From contig JAOANR010000014.1 of NCBI GenBank assembly GCA_030278955.1, positions 17,486,068 through 17,550,067 of the forward strand: a stretch of 64,000 nt of DNA. The letters are read 5' to 3'. The notes beneath the pieces were generated by a model. That model did no database searches and was not told the origin of the DNA. It saw only the letters and a program-made list of their open reading frames with translations. Shown here piece by piece: positions 26,442 through 36,792 of the stretch. Positions within the stretch are counted from its first letter, which is position 1. Each line of letters opens with the position of its first letter. Made by a program: the position numbers and the translations under genes. The DNA comes from Hygrophila difformis (lineage: Eukaryota; Streptophyta; Magnoliopsida; Lamiales; Acanthaceae).

Positions 26442-27322
26442 CTCTCTCCGTCCCACGAAGTTTGACACCTATTCATTTTTGGGTGTCCCACGATGTTTGA
26501 CACCTTTCCATTTTTAGATAAATTAAGTTAATATAAATTTGATTAGAATTTTAATTATTGTCTAATCCCATTAAGAGGGTGTTTGTTTGTGCGTTTTGGG
26601 ACAGATTATCTGATTATTGCGTTTGCAAAACGCAAATAATCAGTTAATACTGTTTGTGTACTAACTTCTAATAATCTATTATTTGCGTTTTGAGGGAATG
26701 AAAACGCTATTTTCTTGCAGCTACAATTTGGTGCTGCAAGAAAATTGCGTTTAGCCAAAAATAGATTTTACCATATTGTTGCCTTTTGAGCTAATGAAAA
26801 ACGCAAATCCAAACACTTTTTAATGATTATCTGATTATTGCGATTTGAAACAGCATAAGCTCATCCAAACACTTAATTTTCTACAGCACGTTTTGTTACA
26901 ACAATTATCTGATTATCCGTTTTCTAAACGCTGCAGCACTTTTTACAACGCACATCCAAACACCCTCTAAAAGTAATCACTTTTACTATTCTGCACAAAT
27001 TCCAATACAATTTACTTTTCTACACAAAGACCCTTGTATTTATTTAATTCTTAATATTTCAAACTTGGTACATATAAAAATTGTATAAAATATATAATAT
27101 ATTCTAAAACTACACGATTAAACGATTCTAACAAGACCACACTTCATTATTTTTCTCTAATTACATCATTACGATAACATTAAGTCAAAGTTAAACAATA
27201 AACAGTATCAAAATTTATTAGAATCTTAAATACAAATACTCACACCATTTTAACTATTAAACCCCACCACCTAAATTACCGTATCCAAAAGAAAAGTGTC
27301 AAATTTCGCTGGACAGAGTGAG
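26442..27322. mobile_element. Stowaway/mariner-like non-autonomous element, carrying a nested MITE
   Basis: The inverted ends are CTCTCTCCGTCC...AGTTTGACAC on the left and the matching GTGTCAAATTTCG...GGACAGAGTGAG on the right. A TA flanks each end (26440-26441, 27323-27324). Without the nested element at 26575-26967 it would be about 490 bp. No coding capacity is visible. Confidence 0.7.
26575..26967. mobile_element. PIF/Harbinger (Tourist-like) MITE nested in the Stowaway-like element
   Basis: A 393-bp element with inverted ends GAGGGTGTTTG and CAAACACCCTC, bounded by TAA at 26572-26574 and 26968-26970. It contains repeated GATTATCTGATTATTGCG and AAACGC motifs in both directions. The TAA target duplication is the PIF/Harbinger signature. 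Confidence 0.85.
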
Positions 27323-27589
27323 TAAAAAAATAGATGAATGATTGAGTGCCATACCAAATTAACAACCCACCAAATTAAATACTCTCATGCACACTACACA
27401 CTTATATAGAGGCGGACCAAAAAGTTGAGTCATCAGGGCCCTTCAACAGTTCTTTGGAATATTTTAGTGTTGTCTTAACTCTTAAACCCAATAAGTCAAT
27501 TGGTTGGAGTATTTTGTTTTTTTAGCATAAGTCAGTAAGAGAAATGGTGAGAGGAGCCCAATGTCAAATAAATTAAAAATGATAAAGGG

Positions 27590-27680
27590 AATGGATAGGG
27601 GGCGGGTGGTGAATCGAACCCTCAACATTAAGATTGGAAAATATGGACTTGACCGCTTGGGCAAGTTCTTTTATTTTTTT
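27590..27680 (-). mobile_element. SINE head fragment
   Basis: On the minus strand a tRNA-like head reads TTGCCCAAGCGGTCAAGTCC (A-box-like) and later GAGGGTTCGATTC (B-box-like). It is a fragment: I cannot trace a complete tail or a target duplication. Confidence 0.45.
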
Positions 27681-27819
27681 TCTTTTTTCTAAGCTGGAAA
27701 TAGAGTTTGGAAATGAGCCATTAAAAATATTCTTTTGTTAATGGATTTTAGGGATGTCTTTGCCCAAAGTTAAAGTACCTTTACATTAACTTTTTAATGG
27801 AAGAAAATAAATTTTGGTG

Positions 27820-27985
27820 AAACCGGGTATCCCCAGGCCACATTGGACCCAAAACTAATTCCTCGAGGATCTGCAGGGGCAATTAAGGGCGCCTCTCCCA
27901 AAGCAGTTTTTGCATACACAAGGCTCGAACCCGAGACCTTGCTTAAGCGACTAGAGCCCCATCCACCCAAGCCAACTGCTGTTGG
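27820..27985 (-). mobile_element. tRNA-derived SINE of a second family
   Basis: On the minus strand the body starts near GCAGTTGGCTTGGGTGG (A-box-like), has GGGTTCGAGCC (B box), and ends with GGCCTGGGGATACCCGG. The flanks TGGAAGAAAATAAATTT at 27798-27814 and again at 27986-28002 form a clear target duplication. The same family recurs at 54115-54293. Confidence 0.85.
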
Positions 27986-28010
27986 TGGAAGAAAATAAAT
28001 TTGGGTGGTG

Positions 28011-29325
28011 TTTAATCTAATAAATTAATTTTTTTTTAAAAAAAAAAATAGTGGGACTTGAGATCCTAGCTAGATTCCTTAGTGCGTCCACCTCTCTATA
28101 TGTATATCTACAATAAATTTTTTTTTTAAAAAAAAAGTACTAGTATTAACTCAATCGGGTTGGGACCCTACCCTATCACCACCCGACCCCCTAGTAAGTC
28201 CCCAACTTCCAACTTATAGTTTGGGGGTTAGAATCCTCACCCGGCTCCCTTTCTCTCTCCTTTGTTCTATTTGTAATTTGTATAATATGAACTCCCACCA
28301 CTCCTTTTCCAGGCCTTTAATGGCTCCTAAAAAAAAAAAAAAACTCAATCTCCGAATGAGTCCAAAATTTATACTTATATAATGTTAAAATTTAAAAATT
28401 CAAAATTTGGGGACAAAGGTGTGAATTACATTAATACTCGTGTGGGCTTCTACATAATACTATTATAGACTAGCAATCCAATTGCTACGTTTGAATTTGA
28501 GATTTACTGTATACAAAATGTTAAATTGTTAGTATTTAAAAGGGTATGGATTGTTTAGTTGGCTCAGGCTCATCCAGAAAAAAAGGGGTATGGATTGAAT
28601 GCATGCATGCATACTTTATATATGTGATGTGAGAGATGTTTCGTATGATGGAAAAATATTATGTGCGCGTATGATAGAAGAATATGTGATGTGATGGATG
28701 TTCTATGTAATGGGAGAAGTTTTTTATGTGATGTGTACGTGCAAAGGTTGTACCGTGACTGAATTGATTTAAAAGTGCTAAACTAGTTAATGTTATAAAT
28801 ATTTATATTTAACACTTTGTTTTGGGTGAACAATTTGTACATGTTATGAAAATGGTAGTGGGAGCACATATATAATACTACTACATACATTACAAATGGA
28901 CAAATATGAGAGATGGTGGGACCGGGCGGAAAATTAAACTCCAAACCTAAAGACCGGAAGTCAGAAACTTGACCGCTTGAGAAGTCTCATCACTTTTGAG
29001 TGGTAATTTAAGATTGATGAATGAAAATTCAGAAACTTTGTATAGACTAGTACTTCATTAATTAACCTCAATCTAATCTAATTAATAATAACGCTAATCT
29101 CCCATCTGTATGATGCTGATATTGGTTATGCATGTTGGCAACTGCCACTGCAGACCTTCAGAGTTGAGAGTGATCGATGCTACGATAATGAAATTAATTA
29201 CGGAGTACTTCAATTTTTTTGACATCCAATTGAAAAGTAAAATTACATTAATTATACTAATATTTTATACTTCTAAATTACGACTATTATAATCACCTCA
29301 ATTCACTTTGAATTTAATTTCAATA
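28011..29325. other. gene-free interval with SINE debris
   Basis: A degenerate copy related to the 330-500 SINE lies at about 28150-28335 (CTAGTAAGTCCCC... and TTTGTAATTTGTATAATATG..., A-run tail). A minus-strand tRNA-like fragment lies at about 28915-28990 (CTTGACCGCTTGAG). There is no supported gene. Confidence 0.4.
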
Positions 29326-29335
29326 TAATACTAAT

Positions 29336-30562
29336 GGAAAAAAGGATAAATAGGTCATTTTTCTTTTCAAAAAATTCAAATCAGTCATTTTTCTATTTTA
29401 TTACCAAAACAGTCCTCTACAAATGCTAATTATGTTCAAATCAGTCCTTTTTTCACTAATTATATTCTAATTGCTGACGTGGCAAGGGTTTTAATTTAAA
29501 CCTGACACGTGTGCATAATATTAGTCCTTTTTCTTTTATCTTTTGCCAATTCAGTCCTAAACTTTTATTTTGTTCTATTTAGTCCTCTACCCCAATCACT
29601 CATTTTTATATTAATTGGCCTCAAACCTTTCAAATTATTTCATTTTAGGCCCAGAACCTTAAATTTTTTATTATTACTAATACATTTATCAAATAAATGC
29701 CCAACATACTTCCGTAAATAAAATTAAATACCAAACCTCATACATTGGGTTTGACCGCCTTGTTACCGGGTCTTCGAAGTTCCGAATTTTACGGACTCTC
29801 TCTAACCACCCGACCGTAACGATGGTTCATTGGTTCTGGTTTCCTTCAACAACAATCAGCACAATCATACTTTGTGGACAATAAAATTCAGGCTATTTTT
29901 TTAATATTTTTAATAATATTAATATTTTCAATAAAACCAAGGTTTCCTGTATCCATAACCTTCCAAAAATTCAAGTTAAATCATTTACTCAAATATTGCT
30001 ACATCCTAAGGTAGGACGCAAAGTAAGATTCTGTTGATTGTTACTGAAGGAAACCAAAACCAATGAACAATCGGTTGCGGTCGAGTGGTTATTAGAGAGA
30101 GTCCGTAAAATTCCGGTACTTGAAAGACTCGATAACAAAGCAGTCGAACCCAATATATGAGGTTTGGTGTTTAATTTTATTTATGGAAGTATGTTGTGCA
30201 TTTATTTGATAAATGGATTAGTAATAATAAAAAATTTAAGGTTCTGGGCCTAAAATGAAATAATTTGAAAGGTTTGAGGCCAATTAATATAAAAATGAGT
30301 GATTGGGGTAGAGGACTAAATAGAACAAAATAAAAGTTTAGGACTGAATTGACAAAAGATAAAAGAAAAAGGACTAATATTATGCACACGTGTCAGGTTT
30401 AAATTAAAACCCTTGTCACGTCAGCAATTAGAATATAATTAGTGAAAAAAGGACTGATTTGAACATAATTAGCATTTGTAGAGGACTGTTTTGGTAATAA
30501 AATTGAAAAATGACTGATTTGAATTTTTTTAAAAGAAAAAGGATCTATTTATCATTTTTTCC
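29336..30562. mobile_element. Mutator-like element with ~500-bp inverted arms
   Basis: A 1227-bp element with termini GGAAAAAAGGATAAAT and ATTTATCATTTTTTCC. The 10-bp flank TAATACTAAT is perfectly repeated (29326-29335 and 30563-30572), typical for Mutator-like elements. The arms run to about 29860 and from about 30030, leaving a loop of under 200 bp. The arms encode near-identical mirror frames of 70 codons, which are a consequence of the inverted repeat and not genes. Confidence 0.93.
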
Positions 30563-30572
30563 TAATACTAAT

Positions 30573-31300
30573 TATCATATGGTTTTAGTTTTCTCGAACT
30601 GGTACCATTAACGTAACATCAGTACATCACTATTTTCGTCATTATCTAATTCTATGAAAATTATTTATTTTCTTTTTCTTTTTACCTTTTTACTAATCTT
30701 ATTAGTGTATGCCATTACTCATTACTCATTAGACTTCAAGTTTCTATTAGCATTAATGTTTGTTTGTTTTTTCACCTCCTATTTCCAATTCTACCCTATC
30801 ATTCAATAATTTTTGTGACAAAAATGATTTATTCTTAGAGGCTTAATTATTGTGTCAATTCATCATCAAAATCCATTTATTTTTAAAAAAAATTAAATTT
30901 TCTTGATATACTGGGCTCAAGACATCACAAAATTCATTTTCTTCCGTCAAAAGTTTAATTAATTTTCAAAAAATTATTCGGCTAAAAGCATCATTAAAAT
31001 ATATTTTCTTTTTCCCCAATCCAAACCAGATTGAAGGACCCCCATAACAAAAATTTTGGGTCAGATAACACCTTTGAAAAAATTTATCAATCCACCAATT
31101 AGCATGATGACCTAATTTTAGATCTTTCAAGCTAATTAGGAGTATTAGCTTATAAATTTGGCCCTCCATCCAAGTATTTCAAACAAGGGATAATGTAAGT
31201 TTAATCCCCTGACCAATCTTTATTCAAGATTCCTCCCTAGCTTAAAAGTTATCCTTGTTTGCTCCCTAGTATTTTCTTAATGACAGTTTTATCCTTCATA
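30573..31300. other. gene-free interval beside the viral insertion
   Basis: AT-rich, with no gene or clear element. The left border of the pararetroviral sequence lies somewhere between here and about 31760. I could not locate the exact junction. Confidence 0.35.
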
Positions 31301-31761
31301 TAGTAATTCTGCATAGTGTGCATTCTGGTGTGCAATCAGTCAAAGACAGGTGTTTTCTAAAATGATTGTGGTGTTTTCTACGGTTTTCAGAATATTATGA
31401 TTATAATTATGATCTTAGAGGATGTGATTATTTGAAATATATGCCATGATCATTCACAGTATTTATCATTCAAAGTAAAGTTTCTGGGTCTACCTCGCTT
31501 CCGTAGTATAAGCTTTGTGGTTGAAACTTCTGATCGAGTCCTTCAACGAGTAACCTTCTTTCCTCGTCTGCTATCCTTCTTTCAGGCCTCCTGCCTTACT
31601 CCGGTATGCACGACCTCTCGGAAATCACTGTATCGATGACATGACTCTTCACAATATGTTTCACTCACTCACATATATTTAGAATTTTGGTAGACTCTTA
31701 GAAAAATATACTCGGAGATATTTACTGGAATGATCAGGCTATTGTACTTAGCCGATCATCT

Positions 31762-31767
31762 TTTATT
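31762..31767 (-). terminator. viral poly(A) signal AATAAA
   Basis: AATAAA on the minus strand, about 100 nt downstream of the predicted start of the viral pregenomic RNA. Pararetroviruses place the signal shortly after the cap site, so that it is bypassed once and used on the second pass. Confidence 0.6.
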
Positions 31768-31894
31768 GAAAGCTTTTAAAATCACTCATAGTTTTACATC
31801 ACACAGAGAGAACTAAAGATTACAAAGAAATGCAAGAGAAAGAAATACTATGGTAGGTATCTTCACTTCTGCCTTCTTCATAAGCTTTGCCTCC

Positions 31895-31903
31895 TTTTAT
31901 AGA
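31895..31903 (-). promoter_or_regulatory. TATA box of the pregenomic RNA promoter
   Basis: CTATAAAAG on the minus strand, downstream of the last viral frame and about 130 nt before the AATAAA signal. A start site near 31865-31870 would be expected. The arrangement matches the caulimovirid large intergenic region. Activity in the host is unknown. Confidence 0.6.
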
Positions 31904-32162
31904 TGGAGTTCTGAAGATCTAATGGTCCTGAATTGAGATACGTGGCATCATTTTCTCCCTTCTTTTCTTCTCTATTATTGATGTTCGGTGGCTGTCACTT
32001 TCTTCTTTAATCATCCGGTGGTTATGCATTATTGTCTTCAATAATTCACTTGTTTATTAATTTTCTTTTTTGTTTGCTTGTGTTCTTTCGTCATGGCATA
32101 CGTCTTGCTGCATTATTCTCTTCTTAGTGCTACATTGGTCCTCTTTGTCGTCACTGCTTACT

Positions 32163-33251
32163 TCACTTCGTTGTCTCTTTCCGAAGAAATGTTCTTGTCT
32201 TCAGACTTGTGGTGGATTTTTCTACAGCTTTCTTCCAGATATTCTTGACTTCTTCTGAGCATTCAAAATTGTATGTGTCAAATTTCTGAATTAGTCCTGC
32301 TAAGTTTCCTGATCTGAATCCTGGAGTGTTCAATTGTTCAATCATTATGATTTCTTCATTTCCAAAAAAGATTCCTGCTCCTTGGTTGTATAGTCTTTTC
32401 ATCTGTTCATGGACGGCACGTATTCCCATTGCTCTTTTGAAGTGGATGTATTTGTCATTGAAGATTTCTGTTTTGGGAGTTCCATAGTCTTGAGGATAAC
32501 TTTCTGGTTTAGTAATTTCTTCTGCAATAGCAAGATGGTAGGAAGAGTGTTTGACTTCTGGACTAATAGAAAATATTTTCAGTTTCTGGGTTTTTGGTCT
32601 TATGTTTAGAGCTTCAACTAATACAGGTAATTTAGATATTTCGGTTCGTAAAGGGGACAGGAAAATAGTTCTAATAAAGCCGAATTTGAAACAGTTCGAA
32701 ACAAAGTTTGAGTCGCAGCCTGGTAAAATAGTTACTTGTGGATGTAGGGATTTGGTGAATTCAGTGTAGAATGATGTTTCTTGTCTGGGTAAAGAGTATA
32801 TGTAGCTGCTCAGGGTATGGTATTCTGCTAAAAAGTTTCTTGTTTCAGGGCTAATGGGTGTTGGTTGAGGAACATTGTCGCAAAAATACTTCTTAGTTTC
32901 TGCAATGTTTTTCGACGAGGTCGAAGGTCTTGCTTCCCCAGATTGTTTTGCTTGTTTGTCCTCTTTTGGAACAGGATTAGCTTTCCCTTCCTGGTTTGAA
33001 ACACCAGTATTTAGTTCTTCAGGGGTATAAAAGTATTCTTCCATTGTAGTTAGTAATCCCTGCAAACATTTGTTACATTCATATATATCGTCATTGATAG
33101 TCTTATGTTCGTCCATAAAGCTCCCAACAATCAATTGTTGTAGTTTTAGTTGTCTGTCCATAGTCGACTGGAGTAGTTTTTGTAGTCGATCTATTTCATT
33201 GTAAATGTGGTCAGTCAGACCAGCATCATCCCATTGTTCATTGTTCTCCAT
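32163..33251 (-). CDS. transactivator/viroplasmin-like frame of the pararetrovirus (362 aa)
   Basis: The last viral frame. It starts at an ATG that overlaps the end of the RT frame by 14 nt. By position it corresponds to the inclusion-body/translation transactivator of caulimoviruses, which allows reinitiation on polycistronic RNA. The N-terminal third looks coiled-coil and acidic. The central part contains HPQVTILPGCDSNFVSNCFK and the C-terminal part IHFKRAMGIRAVHEQMKRLY. It is shorter than the roughly 520 aa of the cauliflower mosaic virus protein. Assignment rests mainly on gene order. No internal stop is present. Confidence 0.65.
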   Translation of the reverse strand: MENNEQWDDAGLTDHIYNEIDRLQKLLQSTMDRQLKLQQLIVGSFMDEHKTINDDIYECNKCLQGLLTTMEEYFYTPEELNTGVSNQEGKANPVPKEDKQAKQSGEARPSTSSKNIAETKKYFCDNVPQPTPISPETRNFLAEYHTLSSYIYSLPRQETSFYTEFTKSLHPQVTILPGCDSNFVSNCFKFGFIRTIFLSPLRTEISKLPVLVEALNIRPKTQKLKIFSISPEVKHSSYHLAIAEEITKPESYPQDYGTPKTEIFNDKYIHFKRAMGIRAVHEQMKRLYNQGAGIFFGNEEIIMIEQLNTPGFRSGNLAGLIQKFDTYNFECSEEVKNIWKKAVEKSTTSLKTRTFLRKETTK

Positions 33252-35160
33252 ATTCAGGGTTCCTGCTCAAAAAATCAGCTAGATAATTTTCAGTCCCTTT
33301 AATATATTCAACAGTAAAGTCGTACATTGACAGAAAAGTCTGATATCTTATTATTCTTCTATATTGGGGTTTATTTGGAACTTTATTATAAATTAAAGGT
33401 TTTACTTGTGTATTGTCAGTTAATACTTTAAACTTTCTACTTAATAACCAAAATGAAAATTTATCTATCGATTTAATTACTGCAAGTAATTCTTTTTCAT
33501 TTGTACTATAGTTTATAGATGCTCCTTGTAATGTTCCGGATGCATATCTACAAATTTCACCAGTATCGGTTTTTAGTAATCCTGCCCAATGGTAGTCGGA
33601 GCTATCGGTTTGTACTATTAAATTATCTTTTTCGTCGGGTAATCTTAAAGGTGGTAGTTTGGAGCATTCTTCTTTCAATTGTTTGACAATTTCAGTATGT
33701 TGATCATTCCATCCTATTTTATTATTTTTTCTGATTAATTTTCTTAGATCATTTGTCTTTTTTGCTAAATTTGAAATAAATCCTTCTGCATAATTTAGAA
33801 TTCCAAGAAATCTTTGTATGTTTAATTTATTTCTAAGTTCATCAGGCATTTTAACAAGTTTTGTACTTATGTGTGGTTGCATTTTAATTCCAAGTTTGTT
33901 TAATATTAGACCCAAAAATTCTATTTCATCTTTGAATATTTCTGCTTTCTTTTCTGATAAAATTAATCCATGATCTTTACAAAGTTTTGCAAATATATCC
34001 AATTGTTTTTTATGTTCTTCTATAGTGTTTGAGGCTATTAGTATATCATCTACGTATACAAATATAAAGTTACTAAATTTTTTAAATGTTTTATCCATTT
34101 TTCTTTGAAATATTTGTGGTCCATTTTTTATTCCGAACGGCATAACTTTCCATTCATAGTGTCCTTGTGGTGTACTAAAGGCTGTATATTTTATACTATC
34201 TGGATGCATTTTAATTTGCCAAAATCCATTTTTACAATCAAATTTTGAATAGATAGTTCTTCCTCTAGCTAATCCTATTAGATTTTCTTTGTTAGGTAGA
34301 AAGTATCCATCAAATATCATGTTTTTGTTTAGTTCTTTGTAATTGATTACTAATCTTGGTTTCTTTCTTATTTGTTCACTACGATTTCTAACCAAGAAAG
34401 CCTGACTATTATGTTCTGCTATAGATTCTTGAATAAGATCTAATTCTAACAATTCATTTATTTGTTTTCGAAGTTCTTCAATATCTTCTTGATTATGCAT
34501 CATAGGTTGAGTTCTTATTATTATATCGTCGTTTTTCATTTTTAATTCTGCATATATTTTATTAAGATTCCATTTTTCAATTGGATTTTCTCCATAGTTT
34601 TCAGAGATGTATTTTATTGTCTCATGAAGTTCATATTTATCAAAATCTTCTGGCTTTTGAATTAGTACTTGTTTTTTAATTTTGTGAATTTTAAATTTTA
34701 TGTAATAAGTAATTGGTTGTTTTATGATCTCTCCTTTTTCACCACGTTTCTGAAGCACTCTGTATGGTTTCCTTATTCTCGGAATAGTAATATAGTGGTT
34801 ACATGCTGATCTAAGTTGAATATTATATCTATCTACTCTAAAGCTTTGAAATAAACTTGTAAAATCTGTCCATAATAATACATCAATTGTTTTTAATGGG
34901 CTAACATATACTTCTTGTATTGTAAATATTTTATTACCTAAAATTATTTGAACATCTTTAGCTATTTTATTAATAATTAGACTATGTCCAGTAGCTCCAT
35001 GTACTTCTATTGGTCTTTTATTTACTTCCCATTCTTTTATTAAATGTTCTTGTATTAATGTGATTTCTGCTCCTGTATCTAGTATAGCGCATGTTGTTAT
35101 ATTTGTTTGTAGTATAGTTAACTCTAGGTATACTGTTGTTGGAAATCTAATTTCTTTCAT
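33238..35160 (-). CDS. protease-reverse transcriptase-RNase H of the pararetrovirus (640 aa)
   Basis: The domains are clear. An aspartic protease with DTGAEITLI is near residues 28-36. The RT carries KPRLVINYKELN, WKVMPFGIKNGPQIFQ and the catalytic YVDDILIAS near residue 368. The RNase H starts with VQTDSSDYHWAGLL near residue 516 and carries YSTNEKELLAVI. The length is close to the caulimovirus ORF V product (about 680 aa). The start codon overlaps the stop of the movement-protein frame as ATGA, so coupled reinitiation is plausible. All catalytic motifs I can see are intact, which is unusual for an old genomic copy. Confidence 0.93.
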   Translation of the reverse strand: MKEIRFPTTVYLELTILQTNITTCAILDTGAEITLIQEHLIKEWEVNKRPIEVHGATGHSLIINKIAKDVQIILGNKIFTIQEVYVSPLKTIDVLLWTDFTSLFQSFRVDRYNIQLRSACNHYITIPRIRKPYRVLQKRGEKGEIIKQPITYYIKFKIHKIKKQVLIQKPEDFDKYELHETIKYISENYGENPIEKWNLNKIYAELKMKNDDIIIRTQPMMHNQEDIEELRKQINELLELDLIQESIAEHNSQAFLVRNRSEQIRKKPRLVINYKELNKNMIFDGYFLPNKENLIGLARGRTIYSKFDCKNGFWQIKMHPDSIKYTAFSTPQGHYEWKVMPFGIKNGPQIFQRKMDKTFKKFSNFIFVYVDDILIASNTIEEHKKQLDIFAKLCKDHGLILSEKKAEIFKDEIEFLGLILNKLGIKMQPHISTKLVKMPDELRNKLNIQRFLGILNYAEGFISNLAKKTNDLRKLIRKNNKIGWNDQHTEIVKQLKEECSKLPPLRLPDEKDNLIVQTDSSDYHWAGLLKTDTGEICRYASGTLQGASINYSTNEKELLAVIKSIDKFSFWLLSRKFKVLTDNTQVKPLIYNKVPNKPQYRRIIRYQTFLSMYDFTVEYIKGTENYLADFLSRNPEYGEQ

Positions 35161-36533
35161 ATATATGCTTTTCCTATTACGAAAGCTTTTCCATTTTTTG
35201 TTTTTCCACTAAAAATTTCTCCTGTTATCGTATATTTGTTTAACGAGTCTAAAAACTCATTGCCTAACAAGACATGATAAGTGCTACTAGATGTTCCTTC
35301 TTCTTCTGCTACATAACATTTTACTTCTTCTATTAAGTCTGTACCTAGTTTTATTGGTACTATTACTATTTCATTTACTCTTTTTACTTCTCCTTCAAAA
35401 GTAGTATATTTATATTCTGTTCCTATATGCTTTGTTAATCCGTTTATACAAGTTTTTCCTATATGATTCTTACCAGCTCCAGTGTCTACTAATATATTTG
35501 GTCCTTTTATCCAGTTTGTGTCATTATAACATTCTATATTAATTCTCCATGTTTGGGCTTTTTGTTTACTCTTTTCGTATGGGATATCAATACTATGTCT
35601 TGGTTGATCAAGTATTAGATTTGTTCTTGGGCTATAATCTATACTTTTTCTGCTACTCATTGTTCTTCCTACATAGGATAATTGTGGTCTCCTATTTTCT
35701 AATGGTTTTCCAATTTCTATTGTATTTTTCTTGTCTGCAAGATCAATTATCCAATCATCTTGTAAAGTTGGATTATTCAATTCTGGTAATATTAGATATG
35801 CTATTGTGCCTCTACATGCTTCGTGTATTTCTATTGTCTTTTTATCATCATAAGGTTTTAGTCTATTGCTATTTAGGTAGCTATAAAAAGCACTATAATG
35901 TACTGTAAATATTTTACTTTCATTTTTCATTACATCATTCCTATGTACTTTTATGTATAGGGTTAATGTTTCGTCTATATTTTGATCTTGTAAAGATACA
36001 CAATAGTTTGGGTAACATGTAAATAGTAGTTTTTGGTAAATTAGGTTTCCATTAATAGTTCCTAAATGTGAGTCTTGTGGATTTAATAATCTTGAATCAT
36101 GTAGGCTTATTGTTACTGGTAAGTCTATTCCACTTCTAAATAAAGATTTTATTAGAATCTTTACTCTTGCTAAATGTACGTATTGTATTTTCTCTGTTTT
36201 CTTTCTACTTAATTTTTCTAATCCTTTATTTATTATATCTTTTGTTAAAAGGTGTAGTTTTAGAGTAGTATTAGTGTTACATACATCTACTGTTTTTTCT
36301 AGTTCATGATATTCATGAATTACTATATTATTTCTTGAGAATGTTCTTGATAGTATATTAAAATTTGTATGCTTGAATCCATGTTTTAGATCTAATCCTT
36401 GTATTTTATTAATTTGTTCTGGACTTAAGATAGCTTTTATTGCATATCCTCTTTGTCCTTCATATTGTTCTACATATTCTATTTCTTTTGTTTCCTCTTG
36501 TTCTTCTGTGATTATTTCTTTATCTTTATTCAT
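35157..36533 (-). CDS. 30K-type movement protein with a C-terminal retropepsin-like domain (458 aa)
   Basis: Roughly residues 30-240 look like the 30K-superfamily movement protein of pararetroviruses, including the stretch VHLARVKILIKSLFRSGIDL. This protein normally modifies plasmodesmata for cell-to-cell spread. Residues from about 325 to the end read differently: ILVDTGAGKNHIG near residue 349 and YHVLLGNEFLDSL near residue 420. They have the spacing and motifs of an aspartic protease fold, although the next frame already carries its own protease. An alternative is a degenerate or structural domain without activity. The start is an ATG 7 nt upstream of the zinc-finger frame's stop, so the two overlap. 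Confidence 0.8.
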   Translation of the reverse strand: MNKDKEIITEEQEETKEIEYVEQYEGQRGYAIKAILSPEQINKIQGLDLKHGFKHTNFNILSRTFSRNNIVIHEYHELEKTVDVCNTNTTLKLHLLTKDIINKGLEKLSRKKTEKIQYVHLARVKILIKSLFRSGIDLPVTISLHDSRLLNPQDSHLGTINGNLIYQKLLFTCYPNYCVSLQDQNIDETLTLYIKVHRNDVMKNESKIFTVHYSAFYSYLNSNRLKPYDDKKTIEIHEACRGTIAYLILPELNNPTLQDDWIIDLADKKNTIEIGKPLENRRPQLSYVGRTMSSRKSIDYSPRTNLILDQPRHSIDIPYEKSKQKAQTWRINIECYNDTNWIKGPNILVDTGAGKNHIGKTCINGLTKHIGTEYKYTTFEGEVKRVNEIVIVPIKLGTDLIEEVKCYVAEEEGTSSSTYHVLLGNEFLDSLNKYTITGEIFSGKTKNGKAFVIGKAYI

Positions 36534-36792
36534 TTTCTATTTCAGAGAATTTTACTTCATATATCCCATATCCTGATTCTGGTTCACTTATACTTTCTAG
36601 ATCTGATTCTATTTCTTTGAATATTTGTTCATCTATAATATCATATTCCATAAATCTTACTTGTTTTTTCTTTGGTTTTGTACAATCACTTGCAAAGTGT
36701 CCTATTTCTCCACAGTTATAACATTTACATGTGGTTGGATTCTTTTTATTTTGTCTTTTATCATTTCTTCTTTTATAATATTTTTTTTCCAA
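36526..36792 (-). CDS. CCHC zinc finger and acidic tail, shifted C-terminus of the viral coat protein
   Basis: Contains CYNCGEIGHFASDC, a CX2CX4HX4C knuckle, followed by a Glu/Asp/Ser-rich tail. In caulimoviruses this knuckle is the C-terminal part of the coat protein, after a lysine-rich stretch. Here the Lys-rich stretch is in the preceding frame and the knuckle is in another, and the two overlap at a T-homopolymer (about 36780-36788 on the plus strand). A single-base indel in this copy is the simplest reading. A programmed frameshift or a sequencing error cannot be excluded. Confidence 0.8.
   Translation of the reverse strand: MEKKYYKRRNDKRQNKKNPTTCKCYNCGEIGHFASDCTKPKKKQVRFMEYDIIDEQIFKEIESDLESISEPESGYGIYEVKFSEIENE

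Noticed and set aside
29509..30389. Two nearly identical 70-codon frames on opposite strands
   Set aside because: They are mirror copies created by the inverted arms of the Mutator-like element, in AT-rich non-coding sequence.
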